Counted from the stretch's first letter, positions 53,191 to 62,619 are shown. The stretch: DNA of 64,000 nt from Bacteroidota bacterium (GCA_023424395.1 JAFADY010000020.1:124001-188000), one strand, 5' to 3'. The notes: generated by a model not told the origin, from the letters alone. Numbers and translations: made by a program.

Positions 53191-54453
53191 ATGGAATTAA
53201 AAAGAGTAGTAGTAACAGGCCTGGGAGCTATTACTCCGCTTGGGAACGACGTTAAAACAACGTGGGAAAATGCCATTGCGGGGAAAAGCGGCGCCGGGCC
53301 TATTACTCATTTTGATGCATCGTTATTCAAAACACAATTCGCTTGTGAGGTAAAAGACTTCGACCCAAACGAAATATTCGAACGCAAAGAAGCCCGGAAA
53401 TTCGATCGCTATTCGCAATTAGCCGTTAAAGCGGCGCAAGAAGCGATAGAAAACTCAGGCCTCGATATGGAAACCGAAAACAAAGACCGGATAGGAGTTA
53501 TTTTCTCTGCCGGAATTGGCGGAATCAAAACGTTTGAAGAAGAAGTTGGCAGCTACTTCGTAGCACAAGAAAGAGGCCCTCGATTCAATCCTTATTTCAT
53601 TCCGAAAATGATAGCCGATATAGCCGCAGGGCATATCTCTATGATTTACGGACTGAGAGGTCCTAACTATGCAACCGTTTCGGCATGTGCATCATCAACC
53701 AATGCGCTTGTCGACGCCTTCAACCTCATCCGATTAAACAAAGCAATCGTTATTGTTACAGGAGGTTCCGAAGCCACCATCAGCCCGTCGGCAGTGGGCG
53801 GATTCAATGCCATGCACGCTTTATCTACCCGTAACGACAGCCCCGAAACAGCTTCACGCCCGTTTAGCGCCAGCCGCGACGGATTTGTGATGGGCGAAGG
53901 CGGCGCTTGTTTAATCCTCGAAGAACTAGATCACGCCTTAGCTCGCGGAGCACATATTTATGCCGAAGTAGCAGGCGGCGGCATGTCGGCAGATGCATAT
54001 CATCTCACAGCTTCTCATCCTGAAGGATTGGGAGCCAAATTGGTAATGCGTAATGCCTTGGAAGATGCTCAAATGAATCCTGAAGACATAGATTATATCA
54101 ATGTTCACGGAACATCAACCCCGGTTGGAGATATATCCGAAGTAAAAGCAATTCTCGAAGTATTTGGAGATCAGGCTTATAACCTGAATATAAGCTCAAC
54201 CAAATCGATGACCGGGCATTTGCTCGGGGCAACCGGAGCCGTTGAAGCTATGCTTTGTATCTTAGCCATCGAAAATCAAATCGTTCCTCCTACTATTAAC
54301 CACGAAGAAGGAGACGATGACCCGGAGATTGACTATAATCTGAATTTCACTTTTAACAAGGCCCAAAAACGCGAAATCAGGGCCGCATTATCGAATACTT
54401 TTGGCTTTGGAGGGCACAACTCCAGTATAATAGTCAAGAAATTCAACAAATAA
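53191..54453 (+). CDS. fabF: 3-oxoacyl-ACP synthase II
   Basis: The 420-residue condensing enzyme has the active Cys166 in VSACASSTNA, the His of VHGTSTPVGD and of KSMTGHLLGATGA. It elongates acyl-ACP with malonyl-ACP. It directly follows acpP and its stop codon abuts the rnc start codon. Confidence 0.97.
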   Translation: MELKRVVVTGLGAITPLGNDVKTTWENAIAGKSGAGPITHFDASLFKTQFACEVKDFDPNEIFERKEARKFDRYSQLAVKAAQEAIENSGLDMETENKDRIGVIFSAGIGGIKTFEEEVGSYFVAQERGPRFNPYFIPKMIADIAAGHISMIYGLRGPNYATVSACASSTNALVDAFNLIRLNKAIVIVTGGSEATISPSAVGGFNAMHALSTRNDSPETASRPFSASRDGFVMGEGGACLILEELDHALARGAHIYAEVAGGGMSADAYHLTASHPEGLGAKLVMRNALEDAQMNPEDIDYINVHGTSTPVGDISEVKAILEVFGDQAYNLNISSTKSMTGHLLGATGAVEAMLCILAIENQIVPPTINHEEGDDDPEIDYNLNFTFNKAQKREIRAALSNTFGFGGHNSSIIVKKFNK

Positions 54454-55275
54454 GTGTTTAAGAAAATCTTGCGAAAGATCAGGGCAATTCCCAGAAAAGG
54501 AAAAGAGCCCTATCTTTCATTTTACAAAATGTTGGGATTTTATCCCCACAATGTCGATCTATACAGGGAAGCCATGACCCATAGATCCTCTTCCATTCGG
54601 TTTAAGAAAGGGAAATGGGCGAATAATGAACGCCTTGAATTTTTAGGCGATGCCATTCTCGACGCTATCGTTGCCGATATTCTCTACAAAAAATTTGAAA
54701 ACAAAAAAGAAGGGTTCCTCACCAGTACCCGTTCCCGTATCGTACAAAGAGAAACATTGAACAAAATTGCAGGTGAAATAGGGATCGATAAAATAATTGT
54801 TTCATCTACGCGAAACCTGGCGCACAACACCAATATTTATGGAGACGCGCTGGAAGCTCTTATCGGGGCGATCTATCTGGACCAAGGATACCGAGCAGCT
54901 AAAAAATTTGTTTTTGACAAACTCATCAAACAACATCTGAATATCGATAAAGTACTGAAAAGTGAAGTAGATTTTAAATCTCGGCTCATTGAATGGGGAC
55001 AAAAATACAAAATAGACGTGGTTTTTGAGGTTATAAACTCGTCTTACGATGATCAAAGCAATCCGATATTTGAATCTGTTGTAATGGTTGGCGGTATGAA
55101 TTTGGGCAGCGGAAAAGGATATTCCAAAAAAGAATCGCATCAGAAAGCGGCTAAAAAGGCCATTAAAAAATTACGCAGCGATAACGATCTGTTGAAAAAA
55201 TTGCTCGAAAACTCCAAAAAAACAACTCAAAAAAATGAAATCTCTTCCGCGGAAGAGATTTCTCAAAGGTCATAA
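54454..55275 (+). CDS. rnc: Ribonuclease III
   Basis: The 273-residue enzyme begins with GTG immediately after the fabF TAA. It contains the signature NERLEFLGDAILDAIVAD, GDALEALIGAIYLDQG, and a C-terminal double-stranded RNA-binding domain (DFKSRLIEWGQKYK to KKESHQKAAKKAIKKL). A lysine/serine tail of about 30 residues follows. An ATG at about 54528 would remove conserved N-terminal residues (FYKMLGF), so the GTG is preferred. The 3' end of the gene contains a perfect palindrome. Confidence 0.93.
   Translation: MFKKILRKIRAIPRKGKEPYLSFYKMLGFYPHNVDLYREAMTHRSSSIRFKKGKWANNERLEFLGDAILDAIVADILYKKFENKKEGFLTSTRSRIVQRETLNKIAGEIGIDKIIVSSTRNLAHNTNIYGDALEALIGAIYLDQGYRAAKKFVFDKLIKQHLNIDKVLKSEVDFKSRLIEWGQKYKIDVVFEVINSSYDDQSNPIFESVVMVGGMNLGSGKGYSKKESHQKAAKKAIKKLRSDNDLLKKLLENSKKTTQKNEISSAEEISQRS
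55237..55262. promoter_or_regulatory. Perfect 26-bp palindrome in the 3' end of rnc
   Basis: The sequence (left half GAAATCTCTTCCG) is exactly self-complementary over 26 bp and codes for EISSAEEIS near the rnc C-terminus. It would form a strong hairpin in the mRNA 10 nt before the stop codon. There is no T run, so it is not a standard terminator; it might be processed by RNase III itself. Confidence 0.55.
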
Positions 55276-55325
55276 TCATTTTATTTCTCCTTGCCCTAAA
55301 AGCACTTTTTGAAATTTGGTGATAT

Positions 55326-56345
55326 TTACCAAACACCAAACGATATACCCATATTTTTTCCCTGTTGCACCAAAGGAGTTTCGGGTGTAACCAAACGTAG
55401 TTTTCCGGCAACTTCGCGCAACGGTGTTTCGCTGATCTTGTTATTTATTTTCGCCACCATGTAACCGAATTTCCCTTGCTTAATCAGATCGGCTGCATGT
55501 CCGCCCAATAATGTTCCCAGATTCCGGTCGTACGCCGAAGGCGAACCTCCGCGCTGAATGTAACCCAATACCGTTTCGCGGGTTTCGAAACCGGTTTGTT
55601 TTTCGATCTCTTTGGCGAAATAAATAGCCGGACGATCATTGCTCCCCTGAATTTCAATCCCTTCGGCAACAGCAACAATAGAGTAGGCTTTTCCCAATTC
55701 CATGCGTTTCTTTATCTTATCTATCACTACCTTCATGTTGTATCCCAACTCGGACAGCAAAATAATATCGGCTCCTCCGGCCATTCCGGCGTGTAGTGTG
55801 ATCCATCCGGCGTGATGTCCCATCAGCTCGATTACCATCACCCGGCGGTGAGAGCTTGCAGTGGAATGCAAGCGGTCGATGGCTTCGGTTGCGATGGTTA
55901 CGGCTGAGTCAAAACCGAAAGTTATGTCTGTTCCATACACATCGTTATCGATGGTCTTTGGCACGCCGATGGCGTTCAATCCCAAATCCGAAAGCATCCA
56001 GGTAGTGCGTTGCGTTCCATTTCCGCCGATACAAACCAAGCAATCCAATCCGAGTTCGTGGTAACATTTTCTGATTTCTGCGCGGTCTTTTTCGTCGGGC
56101 GAAGTGATCATTTTGCGAAAAGTTTTTTCACGGGCTGTACCCAAAATGGTTCCGCCCATGTTGAGGATACCCGATAAAGATTGATCGGTCAAAGGAATTA
56201 CGTCTTTGTACAACAGTCCCGAAAAACCGTTCATGATTCCGATTACCTCCATGCCGTAATGATTGATGGCTGTTTTTCCAACGCCTCTGATGGTCGCGTT
56301 AATTCCCGGACAGTCGCCGCCGGAAGTGAGGATTCCAATTTTCAT
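55326..56345 (-). CDS. pfkA: 6-phosphofructokinase family enzyme
   Basis: The 339-residue enzyme has the PFK core: SGGDCPGINATIRG (8-21), GGNGTQ (107-112), VPKTIDNDVYGTD (128-140), MGHHAGWITL and QRGGSPSAYDR. It phosphorylates fructose 6-phosphate. Asn109 stands where Asp103 of E. coli PfkA binds Mg2+, and Lys130 is the kind of residue seen in PPi-dependent forms, while Gly110 keeps the ATP-type glycine. The phosphate donor therefore cannot be assigned safely. Confidence 0.88.
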   Translation of the reverse strand: MKIGILTSGGDCPGINATIRGVGKTAINHYGMEVIGIMNGFSGLLYKDVIPLTDQSLSGILNMGGTILGTAREKTFRKMITSPDEKDRAEIRKCYHELGLDCLVCIGGNGTQRTTWMLSDLGLNAIGVPKTIDNDVYGTDITFGFDSAVTIATEAIDRLHSTASSHRRVMVIELMGHHAGWITLHAGMAGGADIILLSELGYNMKVVIDKIKKRMELGKAYSIVAVAEGIEIQGSNDRPAIYFAKEIEKQTGFETRETVLGYIQRGGSPSAYDRNLGTLLGGHAADLIKQGKFGYMVAKINNKISETPLREVAGKLRLVTPETPLVQQGKNMGISFGVW

Positions 56346-56503
56346 GTGCTTATTATTTGTTTTACGTTAATTTCTGATGAGACAAGATTTGCAAGTTCAC
56401 TTTACATGTGTTTTTTGAAAGCGTTAGTGCATTACAAAGGAAAGAAAAAATAGAGTAAAAGGCAAAAATATTTTTTGTTTTTCGTGAGCTATTTTACATC
56501 GAA

Positions 56504-56872
56504 TTAATTATTCCCTCCATAAATTTGCTCCAACTCTTTTTCGCGCATTTTTTGCTCGCGATAATCCCAGTCTTCCATCTGTTCCTGACTGACAAGGCGC
56601 CCATCCTCAAAGTAGAAAATACTGTTTATCTGTCGTTGTTCGCTTGCGTAAAAAACCAACTCTTTGTAAACAAGTTCCTCACAAAAAATGCCTTTTTCAT
56701 TGTTGAAAAAGTTGTATTGAAGGGGTTTACCGTAGTTTGCTATGAATTCGTCTTTAGTCATCCCGATCCTGACTCTGCCATCGGTGAATTTACTTGCTTC
56801 TTTGATAAGGCCACAGGATGTTATTGCACCAATTAGAATAATGAAAGAAAATAAAACGATTTTTGTTTTCAT
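56504..56872 (-). CDS. Small SmpA/BamE-like lipoprotein, unknown
   Basis: The 122-residue protein has a lipoprotein signal (LIGAITSCGLIK, Cys20). The mature part contains RIGMTKDEFIANYGKPLQYN, a pattern like the SmpA/BamE-type fold in which a short helix precedes a conserved Gly-Pro turn. Role and partner are unknown. It lies downstream of lpxB on the same strand with a 21-nt gap. Confidence 0.72.
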   Translation of the reverse strand: MKTKIVLFSFIILIGAITSCGLIKEASKFTDGRVRIGMTKDEFIANYGKPLQYNFFNNEKGIFCEELVYKELVFYASEQRQINSIFYFEDGRLVSQEQMEDWDYREQKMREKELEQIYGGNN

Positions 56873-56893
56873 AATAGATAACTGATAAAAGGT

Positions 56894-58021
56894 TTACGAT
56901 ATATTTTCGAAAATAATCTCCGCGGCTCTGTCCGACGCGCCGGGGGCGCCGAGAATTTCGCGCATTTCGCGATAATTGCTGAGCATATTTTGCCGATAGG
57001 TTTTAACGTGAAGCAAGCGTTTGAGTTCATCGCGGAGGTTATCGAGGGTAAAGTATTTGGCAAAAAGTTCGCGTACTACTTGCTTTCCGCAAATCAGGTT
57101 CACGAGAGAAATATAAGGCGTGTGCAAGATATTTTCGAATGCCCAGTGTGACAATTTCGGCATCGGCATCCGGTAACAAACCGCTTGCGGAACATTCAGC
57201 AAGGCCGTTTCCAGCGTAGCCGTCCCCGAAGTTACAAGCGCCGTATCCGATTGCGCCAAAAGACGATAGGTTTGATTAAAAACCACTGTTGCTGAACCAT
57301 CCGAAATAAATTCATCGTAAAAACCGGCATCTATTCCCGGCGCGCCGGCAATTACTAACTGATACCCTTCAAAACTTTTTGATGCCTGCAACATAACGGG
57401 CAAGTTTCCCGATATTTCCTGCTTGCGGCTTCCGGCAAGCAAAGCGATAATGGGCTTGTTTTCCAAGTTATTGGCCGCGATAAACTCATTGAATGTCTCG
57501 TTTTGGAAATCTCGTGCGGCAACGGCATCTACCGTGGGGTTACCCACATAATGAACATCGTAATTGTGCTTTTTGAAAAACTCCACTTCAAACGGAAGAA
57601 TGCACAGCATTTTGTCCACATATTTCTTGAACGATTTCACCCGATACTCTTTCCACGCCCACACTTTGGGCGAAATATAATAATGTACGGGAATGTGGAG
57701 TTGTGTTTTTACGTATTTCGCGACCTTCAGGTTAAAACCGGGATAATCTACCAAAACAACCACGTCGGGATGGTATGCGGCGATGTCTTTTTTGCAAAAA
57801 GTGAGGTTGCGGAGAATGGTTTTGGCATTCATCAGCACGGGAATGATTCCCATAAACGCCATTTCGCGGTAATGTTTTACCAAAACACCGCCCTGCTCCG
57901 ACATAAGGTCGCCGCCAAAGAAACGAAAATCCGCGTCTTTGTCCAACCGCCTAAGCGATCGCATCAGGTTGGATGCGTGTAAATCGCCCGAGGCTTCACC
58001 GGCAATGAGGTAGTATTTCAT
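56894..58021 (-). CDS. lpxB: Lipid-A-disaccharide synthase
   Basis: The 375-residue glycosyltransferase has the start LIAGEASGDLHASNLM, VDYPGFNLKVAKY, YYISPKVWAWKEYRV and LLAGSRKQEI and TSGTATLETAL. It joins UDP-diacylglucosamine and lipid X to make the lipid A disaccharide at the inner membrane. It follows surE across a 64-nt repeat-bearing gap. Confidence 0.96.
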   Translation of the reverse strand: MKYYLIAGEASGDLHASNLMRSLRRLDKDADFRFFGGDLMSEQGGVLVKHYREMAFMGIIPVLMNAKTILRNLTFCKKDIAAYHPDVVVLVDYPGFNLKVAKYVKTQLHIPVHYYISPKVWAWKEYRVKSFKKYVDKMLCILPFEVEFFKKHNYDVHYVGNPTVDAVAARDFQNETFNEFIAANNLENKPIIALLAGSRKQEISGNLPVMLQASKSFEGYQLVIAGAPGIDAGFYDEFISDGSATVVFNQTYRLLAQSDTALVTSGTATLETALLNVPQAVCYRMPMPKLSHWAFENILHTPYISLVNLICGKQVVRELFAKYFTLDNLRDELKRLLHVKTYRQNMLSNYREMREILGAPGASDRAAEIIFENIS

Positions 58022-58040
58022 TTTATAAAGCCCCCTCTAA

Positions 58041-58056
58041 CTCCCCTGAAGGGGAG
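58041..58056. repeat. Palindrome CTCCCC-TGAA-GGGGAG between surE and lpxB
   Basis: It is one copy of the dispersed (C)TCCCCTTCAGGGGAG family, in a G/C-rich run (about 58030-58080) that also holds GGAGGGGT. Confidence 0.65.
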
Positions 58057-58085
58057 AACGCTCCCATCCTTTGGAGGGGTAGGCG

Positions 58086-58850
58086 TTACAAATCCCATTT
58101 TTTTAATTCCGCAATAAAATCGTACGCCGTCATATCTGTTTTCACGGGAACAACGGCGGCGTAACCATTTGCCAAGGCCCATTCATCGGCATCTTCGTTG
58201 TCTTCTTCCCAATTCTCGAAATTTCCGGTAATCCAAAACACATCCTTGCCTAATCCGTCTTGACCTTTAAAGTACTCGTTCACCCATTTTCCCTGCGTTT
58301 GCGAAGTTACTTTTATGCCTTTTACTTCGCCCGAAGGCACGTTCACGTTCAGGCAAACGCCTTTGGGTAGTCCTTTTTTCAGCACTTTTTCGGCAAGTTC
58401 GCGGGCGATATTGGCCGCGGCGCTAAAATCGGCATCTGCCCGGTGATCGCACAGCGATACGCCAAACGAAGGCACATCGAAAATACATCCTTCAATAGCG
58501 GCGCCCATCGTTCCCGAATAAATTACGCTTATGCCCGCATTGGAGCCGTGATTGATGCCCGAAACGATGAGATCGGGCTTGCGGTCGAGAATTTCGTTCA
58601 TCGCTAATTTCACACAATCCACAGGCGTTCCGTTGCAAATGTAATAATTGGCGTTTTTTTCTTTTTTATACTCCTGAAAGCGCAAAGCCTGCGAAGTAGT
58701 AATGGCACTCGACATACCCGAACGATGCCAATCGGGTGCAAAAACAACAATTTCGCCCAATCCTTTCAGGGCTTCAGCTAACGATATAATTCCTTTCGCC
58801 TGATATCCGTCATCGTTGGTTATGAGGATAAGGGGTTTCTTTTTATTCAT
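58086..58850 (-). CDS. surE: 5'/3'-nucleotidase SurE
   Basis: From the ATG at 58850 the enzyme is 254 residues. The metal-site motif ILITNDDGYQAKG, GTPVDCVKLAMNE and SGINHGSNAG are typical of SurE, a nucleotide and polyphosphate phosphatase linked to stationary-phase survival. The open frame extends to 58943 but the added part is not family sequence. It is divergent from the alkaline phosphatase gene. Confidence 0.94.
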   Translation of the reverse strand: MNKKKPLILITNDDGYQAKGIISLAEALKGLGEIVVFAPDWHRSGMSSAITTSQALRFQEYKKEKNANYYICNGTPVDCVKLAMNEILDRKPDLIVSGINHGSNAGISVIYSGTMGAAIEGCIFDVPSFGVSLCDHRADADFSAAANIARELAEKVLKKGLPKGVCLNVNVPSGEVKGIKVTSQTQGKWVNEYFKGQDGLGKDVFWITGNFENWEEDNEDADEWALANGYAAVVPVKTDMTAYDFIAELKKWDL

Positions 58851-59042
58851 AGAAGTATTTATAAGATCAACAAATTTAATCATTTTTGCCGACTTTCCGC
58901 CTATGAATGCTGCTACAAAATTATTAAGCTTAATTCTTATCAAAAAGTAACAACTATTTGTTATCTTTACACGTTCTAAACAAGCAAAGGGCTATAATCA
59001 GACAGTTCTAAGCCCACTATATTAAAAATTCAGCTAACAATT

Positions 59043-60674
59043 ATGAAAAAAATAGCTTTTCTTTTTACTCTTTTATTTGTTTTTGCAGCCATTTTTGCGC
59101 AGGAAGTGAAACCCGTTAAGAATGTTATCGTGATGATCCCCGACGGAACCTCTATCGGCGTATATTCCGCCGCCCGATGGTATAACGTATATAACAAAAC
59201 GAGCAACCGCCTGCATATCGACCCTTATTTTACGGGAACGGTCACCACGCACTCATCCAATGCGCCCATCGGCGACTCGGCGCCCACCGGCTCCACTTAC
59301 GCAACGGGCGTTTTGCAAAAAACCGGCAACGTGGCCATTCATCCCGAAGCCGACCCCGATAATGATCTCTATCCGGTGGATGCTTCTCGCACCTATCAAC
59401 CCGCGGCAACCATTTTGGAGGCAATGAAAATAAAACAGAACAAAGCCGTTGGATTGGTGGTTACGTGCGAATTCCCACACGCTACGCCTGCCGATTTTTC
59501 GTCGCATTATTATGCCCGAGGCGCTTATAAATTTCTTGCTCCGCAAATGGCGTATCAGAACATGGATGTGATGTTTGGCGGCGGAAACGGCATTTTAACC
59601 GACGATATTAAACAACATTTCCGCAACAAAGGAACCACACTCATTCAGGACGATAAAAACGCGTTGCTCAACTACAGCGGTAATGGAAAAGTGTGGGCGC
59701 TGTTCGGCGACAGGGCTTTGCCGTACGATATTGACCGCAACCCCGACAAAGTGCCGTCCATTGCCGAAATGACCGGTAAGGCATTGGAGATTCTTTCGAA
59801 AAACGAGAACGGATTTTTCTTGATGGTAGAAGGCAGTCAGGTGGATTGGGCGGCACACGCAAACGATCCCATCGGCATCATCTCGGAATACCTTGCGTTC
59901 GACGAGGCGGTGGGAAAAGTAATGGAGTTTGCCGAAAAAGATGAAAATACGGCAGTGGTGATTATGTCGGATCACGGAAACAGCGGCTTTACCATCGGCA
60001 CGCGCAATTGCGGACGCTATGACCAACTCACGATTCGCGAACTATTTGAAACGCTGTCGCAAATTAAACTTTCGGCAAACGGGTTGGAATCTGTGTTGAT
60101 TAATACCAAACCCGAAAACATTAAAAGTGAATTTAAAAAATACACCGGTGTGGATCTCACCGACGACGAAGTGCAGTCGCTCCTCGCATCCAAAAACTAC
60201 AAGGAAGGCGATTACACCAAAGTGGGTACAAGCAATAACCTCGCACACAACATCCTCAACATCCTTAACCTGAAAATGTGTTTTGGCTTCACAACAGGCG
60301 GGCACACAGGCGAAGAAACACTGTTGGCATCGTACCACCCGCAGGGTGATATTCTGAAAGGCAATGTGCGCAATGTAGATGTGAACGCGTATTTGCAAAA
60401 AGTTGCGGGCTTGGATCAATCGTTGCAACAGTTATCAGACGAAATTTTCGCGAAACACAGCGATGTATTTGCCGGACAGAAATTTACCGTTAACAAAACG
60501 AATCCTGATTTTCCCGTACTTACCATTAAGAAAGGACGGAACACTTTAGAGATAAAGGCTTTTTCTTCGGTTGCCAAACTCAACGGCAAGCCGTTTGATA
60601 TCGGTTCCGTGGTGGTGTATATGGATAAAAACGATACGTTTTATCTACCGAAAGAGTTGGCGAAGAAATTATAA
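59043..60674 (+). CDS. Alkaline phosphatase (PhoA superfamily), secreted
   Basis: The 543-residue protein has a signal peptide (AFLFTLLFVFAAIFAQ), then IPDGTSIGVYSAAR (metal Asp34), the nucleophile Ser79 in GDSAPTGSTY, metal ligands in MVEGSQVDWAAHAND and MSDHGNSG, and the His motif TTGGHTGEE. It releases phosphate from monoesters in the periplasm or at the surface. It has a promoter-like TATCTTTA upstream and a terminator downstream. Confidence 0.92.
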   Translation: MKKIAFLFTLLFVFAAIFAQEVKPVKNVIVMIPDGTSIGVYSAARWYNVYNKTSNRLHIDPYFTGTVTTHSSNAPIGDSAPTGSTYATGVLQKTGNVAIHPEADPDNDLYPVDASRTYQPAATILEAMKIKQNKAVGLVVTCEFPHATPADFSSHYYARGAYKFLAPQMAYQNMDVMFGGGNGILTDDIKQHFRNKGTTLIQDDKNALLNYSGNGKVWALFGDRALPYDIDRNPDKVPSIAEMTGKALEILSKNENGFFLMVEGSQVDWAAHANDPIGIISEYLAFDEAVGKVMEFAEKDENTAVVIMSDHGNSGFTIGTRNCGRYDQLTIRELFETLSQIKLSANGLESVLINTKPENIKSEFKKYTGVDLTDDEVQSLLASKNYKEGDYTKVGTSNNLAHNILNILNLKMCFGFTTGGHTGEETLLASYHPQGDILKGNVRNVDVNAYLQKVAGLDQSLQQLSDEIFAKHSDVFAGQKFTVNKTNPDFPVLTIKKGRNTLEIKAFSSVAKLNGKPFDIGSVVVYMDKNDTFYLPKELAKKL

Positions 60675-60675
60675 C

Positions 60676-60704
60676 AAAAAAAGCGGCGGGTGCCGCTTTT
60701 TTTG
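60676..60704 (+). terminator. Rho-independent terminator of the alkaline phosphatase gene
   Basis: AAAAAAAGCGGC (60676-60687) pairs with GCCGCTTTTTTT (60692-60703), directly after the stop codon. With T runs on both strands it can also serve the convergent gene. Confidence 0.9.
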
Positions 60705-60728
60705 TTTGCTGTTGTACCACGAGTCAAA

Positions 60729-61265
60729 CTATTTACTTGTTTTAATATGCACTTTCAGTTTTTTCATTGCCCAATCGTAATGGCTTGAAGTGGCCGAAAC
60801 GCAGTATGCGCCAAGGGTGGAAGTACCCGTCCAGTCGAACATCTTTTTGGCGAATAATTCATCGTTGGAGAATGTTTCTATTAGTGCCATTACCTCCCGA
60901 TGACTTTCTTTCACCATCTGCTTGGCATCGGGTAACGAAGTATGTTGGTGTTTCTCCCAAAAACCGACATTCATTTGCGGATACGTTTTCCAGTTATACG
61001 GTTCCTGTAAAAAGGGTTTTGCATTGCCGCCGCGATTGTTGTTGATCCAATTCTGCAATAATCTGTGCCATTCGTACAAATGCGCGAGCACATCGCGCAG
61101 GTTTTTGTCCCTGCCCCAATGCGCTTCTTTTCCCGCCGTAGCCATTTCGCTGCCGAATGCGGCGTTTTGTTGTTCATTACTCATTGTATCGATAAGTTTC
61201 CATAACTTGCCGAATTGCTCATTTGCCGCGATAAGTAAATCTGATTTTGTGGTTGCTCTTGGCAT
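60729..61265 (-). CDS. ClbS/DfsB family four-helix-bundle protein
   Basis: The 178-residue protein (MPRATTKSDLLIAANEQFGKLW start, RDVLAHLYEWHRLL, LPDAKQMVKESHREVMALIE) matches the ClbS/DfsB family, formerly DUF1706, of the DinB-like superfamily. ClbS itself protects DNA from colibactin by a cyclopropane hydrolase activity, but most relatives have no known toxin. The real role here is unknown. Confidence 0.85.
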   Translation of the reverse strand: MPRATTKSDLLIAANEQFGKLWKLIDTMSNEQQNAAFGSEMATAGKEAHWGRDKNLRDVLAHLYEWHRLLQNWINNNRGGNAKPFLQEPYNWKTYPQMNVGFWEKHQHTSLPDAKQMVKESHREVMALIETFSNDELFAKKMFDWTGTSTLGAYCVSATSSHYDWAMKKLKVHIKTSK

Positions 61266-61377
61266 AATTTTTCCTTATGTTTTTCTCTCTCAAAAATAGG
61301 AAAATTCTTTCGATTCACAGTATAGTTTTTATGTAAAAATAAAACAAATCTTGTATAACATCACTCGCTTACTTTTT

Positions 61378-61419
61378 CGAAGCGTATGTTGCGAAGTAAT
61401 TTCGGCGCACACCGATTAT
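61378..61419. repeat. Direct repeat, left copy, before the ECF sigma gene
   Basis: CGAAGCGTATGTTGCGAAGT ... TTCGGCGCACACCGATTAT recurs with small changes at 62620-62670, on the far side of the sigma factor and membrane-protein genes. Confidence 0.65.
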
Positions 61420-61468
61420 GAAGCAGCAAGCAATGGAATAATTTTTTCGCAACTTTTGTAACTATTCC

Positions 61469-61486
61469 TACATTTGTACGACAAAT
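61469..61486 (+). promoter_or_regulatory. Possible promoter/operator of the ECF sigma gene
   Basis: TACATTTG (61469-61476) matches the -7 consensus and overlaps the inverted repeat ATTTGT-ACG-ACAAAT (61472-61486), 20 nt before the ATG. Confidence 0.5.
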
Positions 61487-61506
61487 AGTATAGAAAGTAA
61501 AGTATA

Positions 61507-61995
61507 ATGGAATCTAAAGAAACCGAGAAGGAATTTGTAGAACTGATCAAGCAAAATAGTCGGCTAATTTATAAAGTTTGCTTTATGTATGCGTCGGATA
61601 ATGATGAGTTGAATGACTTGTATCAAGAAGTGTTGATTAATCTTTGGCGTTCGTACGCTGCGTTTAAGGGTGATGCCAAATATTCCACGTGGGTTTATCG
61701 TGTTGGGCTTAACACGTGCATTAGTTATATCCGACAGAAAATGCGAAAACCCACAATCATACCATTGAGTGAAAATTTAGAAAATATTGCCGAACGAGAA
61801 AACAATGGTGAAGAATTGCGTGAAATGTATCGGCTCATCAATCGACTCTCAAAAATCGAAAAAGCTATTGTACTGCTCTATTTAGAGGAAAAAACGTATG
61901 ACGAAATCGGCGAAATCATTGGGATAACACGCGGAAATGTGGCGGTTAAACTAAACCGCATCAAAACAAAGCTGAAAGAAATGTCTAATCAATAA
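61507..61995 (+). CDS. ECF-type RNA polymerase sigma factor
   Basis: The 162-residue protein has a sigma-2 region (ASDNDELNDLYQEVLINLWRSY, STWVYRVGLNTC) and a sigma-4 region with helix-turn-helix (YDEIGEIIGITRGNVAVKL). It directs RNA polymerase to an unknown set of promoters. The next gene, 12 nt downstream, codes for a membrane protein, as is common for anti-sigma partners. Confidence 0.92.
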   Translation: MESKETEKEFVELIKQNSRLIYKVCFMYASDNDELNDLYQEVLINLWRSYAAFKGDAKYSTWVYRVGLNTCISYIRQKMRKPTIIPLSENLENIAERENNGEELREMYRLINRLSKIEKAIVLLYLEEKTYDEIGEIIGITRGNVAVKLNRIKTKLKEMSNQ

Positions 61996-62007
61996 ATAAT
62001 CGGGAAT

Positions 62008-62577
62008 ATGGCAGATTTAGAACAAATGAAAAAAGGTTGGAAAATTCTCGATGAGAATTTACAGAAATCGGAAATTATTAATCACGAACAAATAAAGGAA
62101 ATAAATATGGAAAAAATGAAAAAATCGACTGAAATATGGTTAAACAAAAATAAAGAAGGGCTTATTTTAAGTATAATATTTTGCACATCTTTCACCATAG
62201 CGTGGTATATAGAAGGTCGTATTTGGCAGTCAGTAATTTTTCCGGTGACAATGATCCCATTCATAATTATTGAAATCATGGACAGGAAAAAAATAAAAAA
62301 TAATAGCATCTATAATGTTTCCATTTCAGATTTTTTATACAAAATGGAAGATTTAAGATTCGATAAATTTCGGGAATTTTTATACAGTATTTCTTTCTTA
62401 ATATTCTCTCTTTTTATTTTAATTTCTACATATAAATTTAGGACTGAAATAAATATTGATTTTATAATCATATATTTATGCGCTTTTTTTTGGAGATTTG
62501 TGATAACTCAAAGACGTTTTTCAGAGTTTCATAAAAATATTTTAGAACTAAAAAAACTACAAAAAGAAAGCGAATAA
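62008..62577 (+). CDS. Membrane protein, possible anti-sigma partner
   Basis: The 189-residue protein has a helical, charged N-terminus (about 1-45) and about four hydrophobic segments (about 50-67, 70-88, 125-143, 148-165). The typical zinc anti-sigma motif is absent. Its link to the sigma factor rests on adjacency and the soluble N-terminal domain. I do not recognise a family. Confidence 0.7.
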   Translation: MADLEQMKKGWKILDENLQKSEIINHEQIKEINMEKMKKSTEIWLNKNKEGLILSIIFCTSFTIAWYIEGRIWQSVIFPVTMIPFIIIEIMDRKKIKNNSIYNVSISDFLYKMEDLRFDKFREFLYSISFLIFSLFILISTYKFRTEINIDFIIIYLCAFFWRFVITQRRFSEFHKNILELKKLQKESE

Positions 62578-62619
62578 AACTTTATCCGCGCGCTTCTCCG
62601 CCCGTAGTCGGACACGGTG

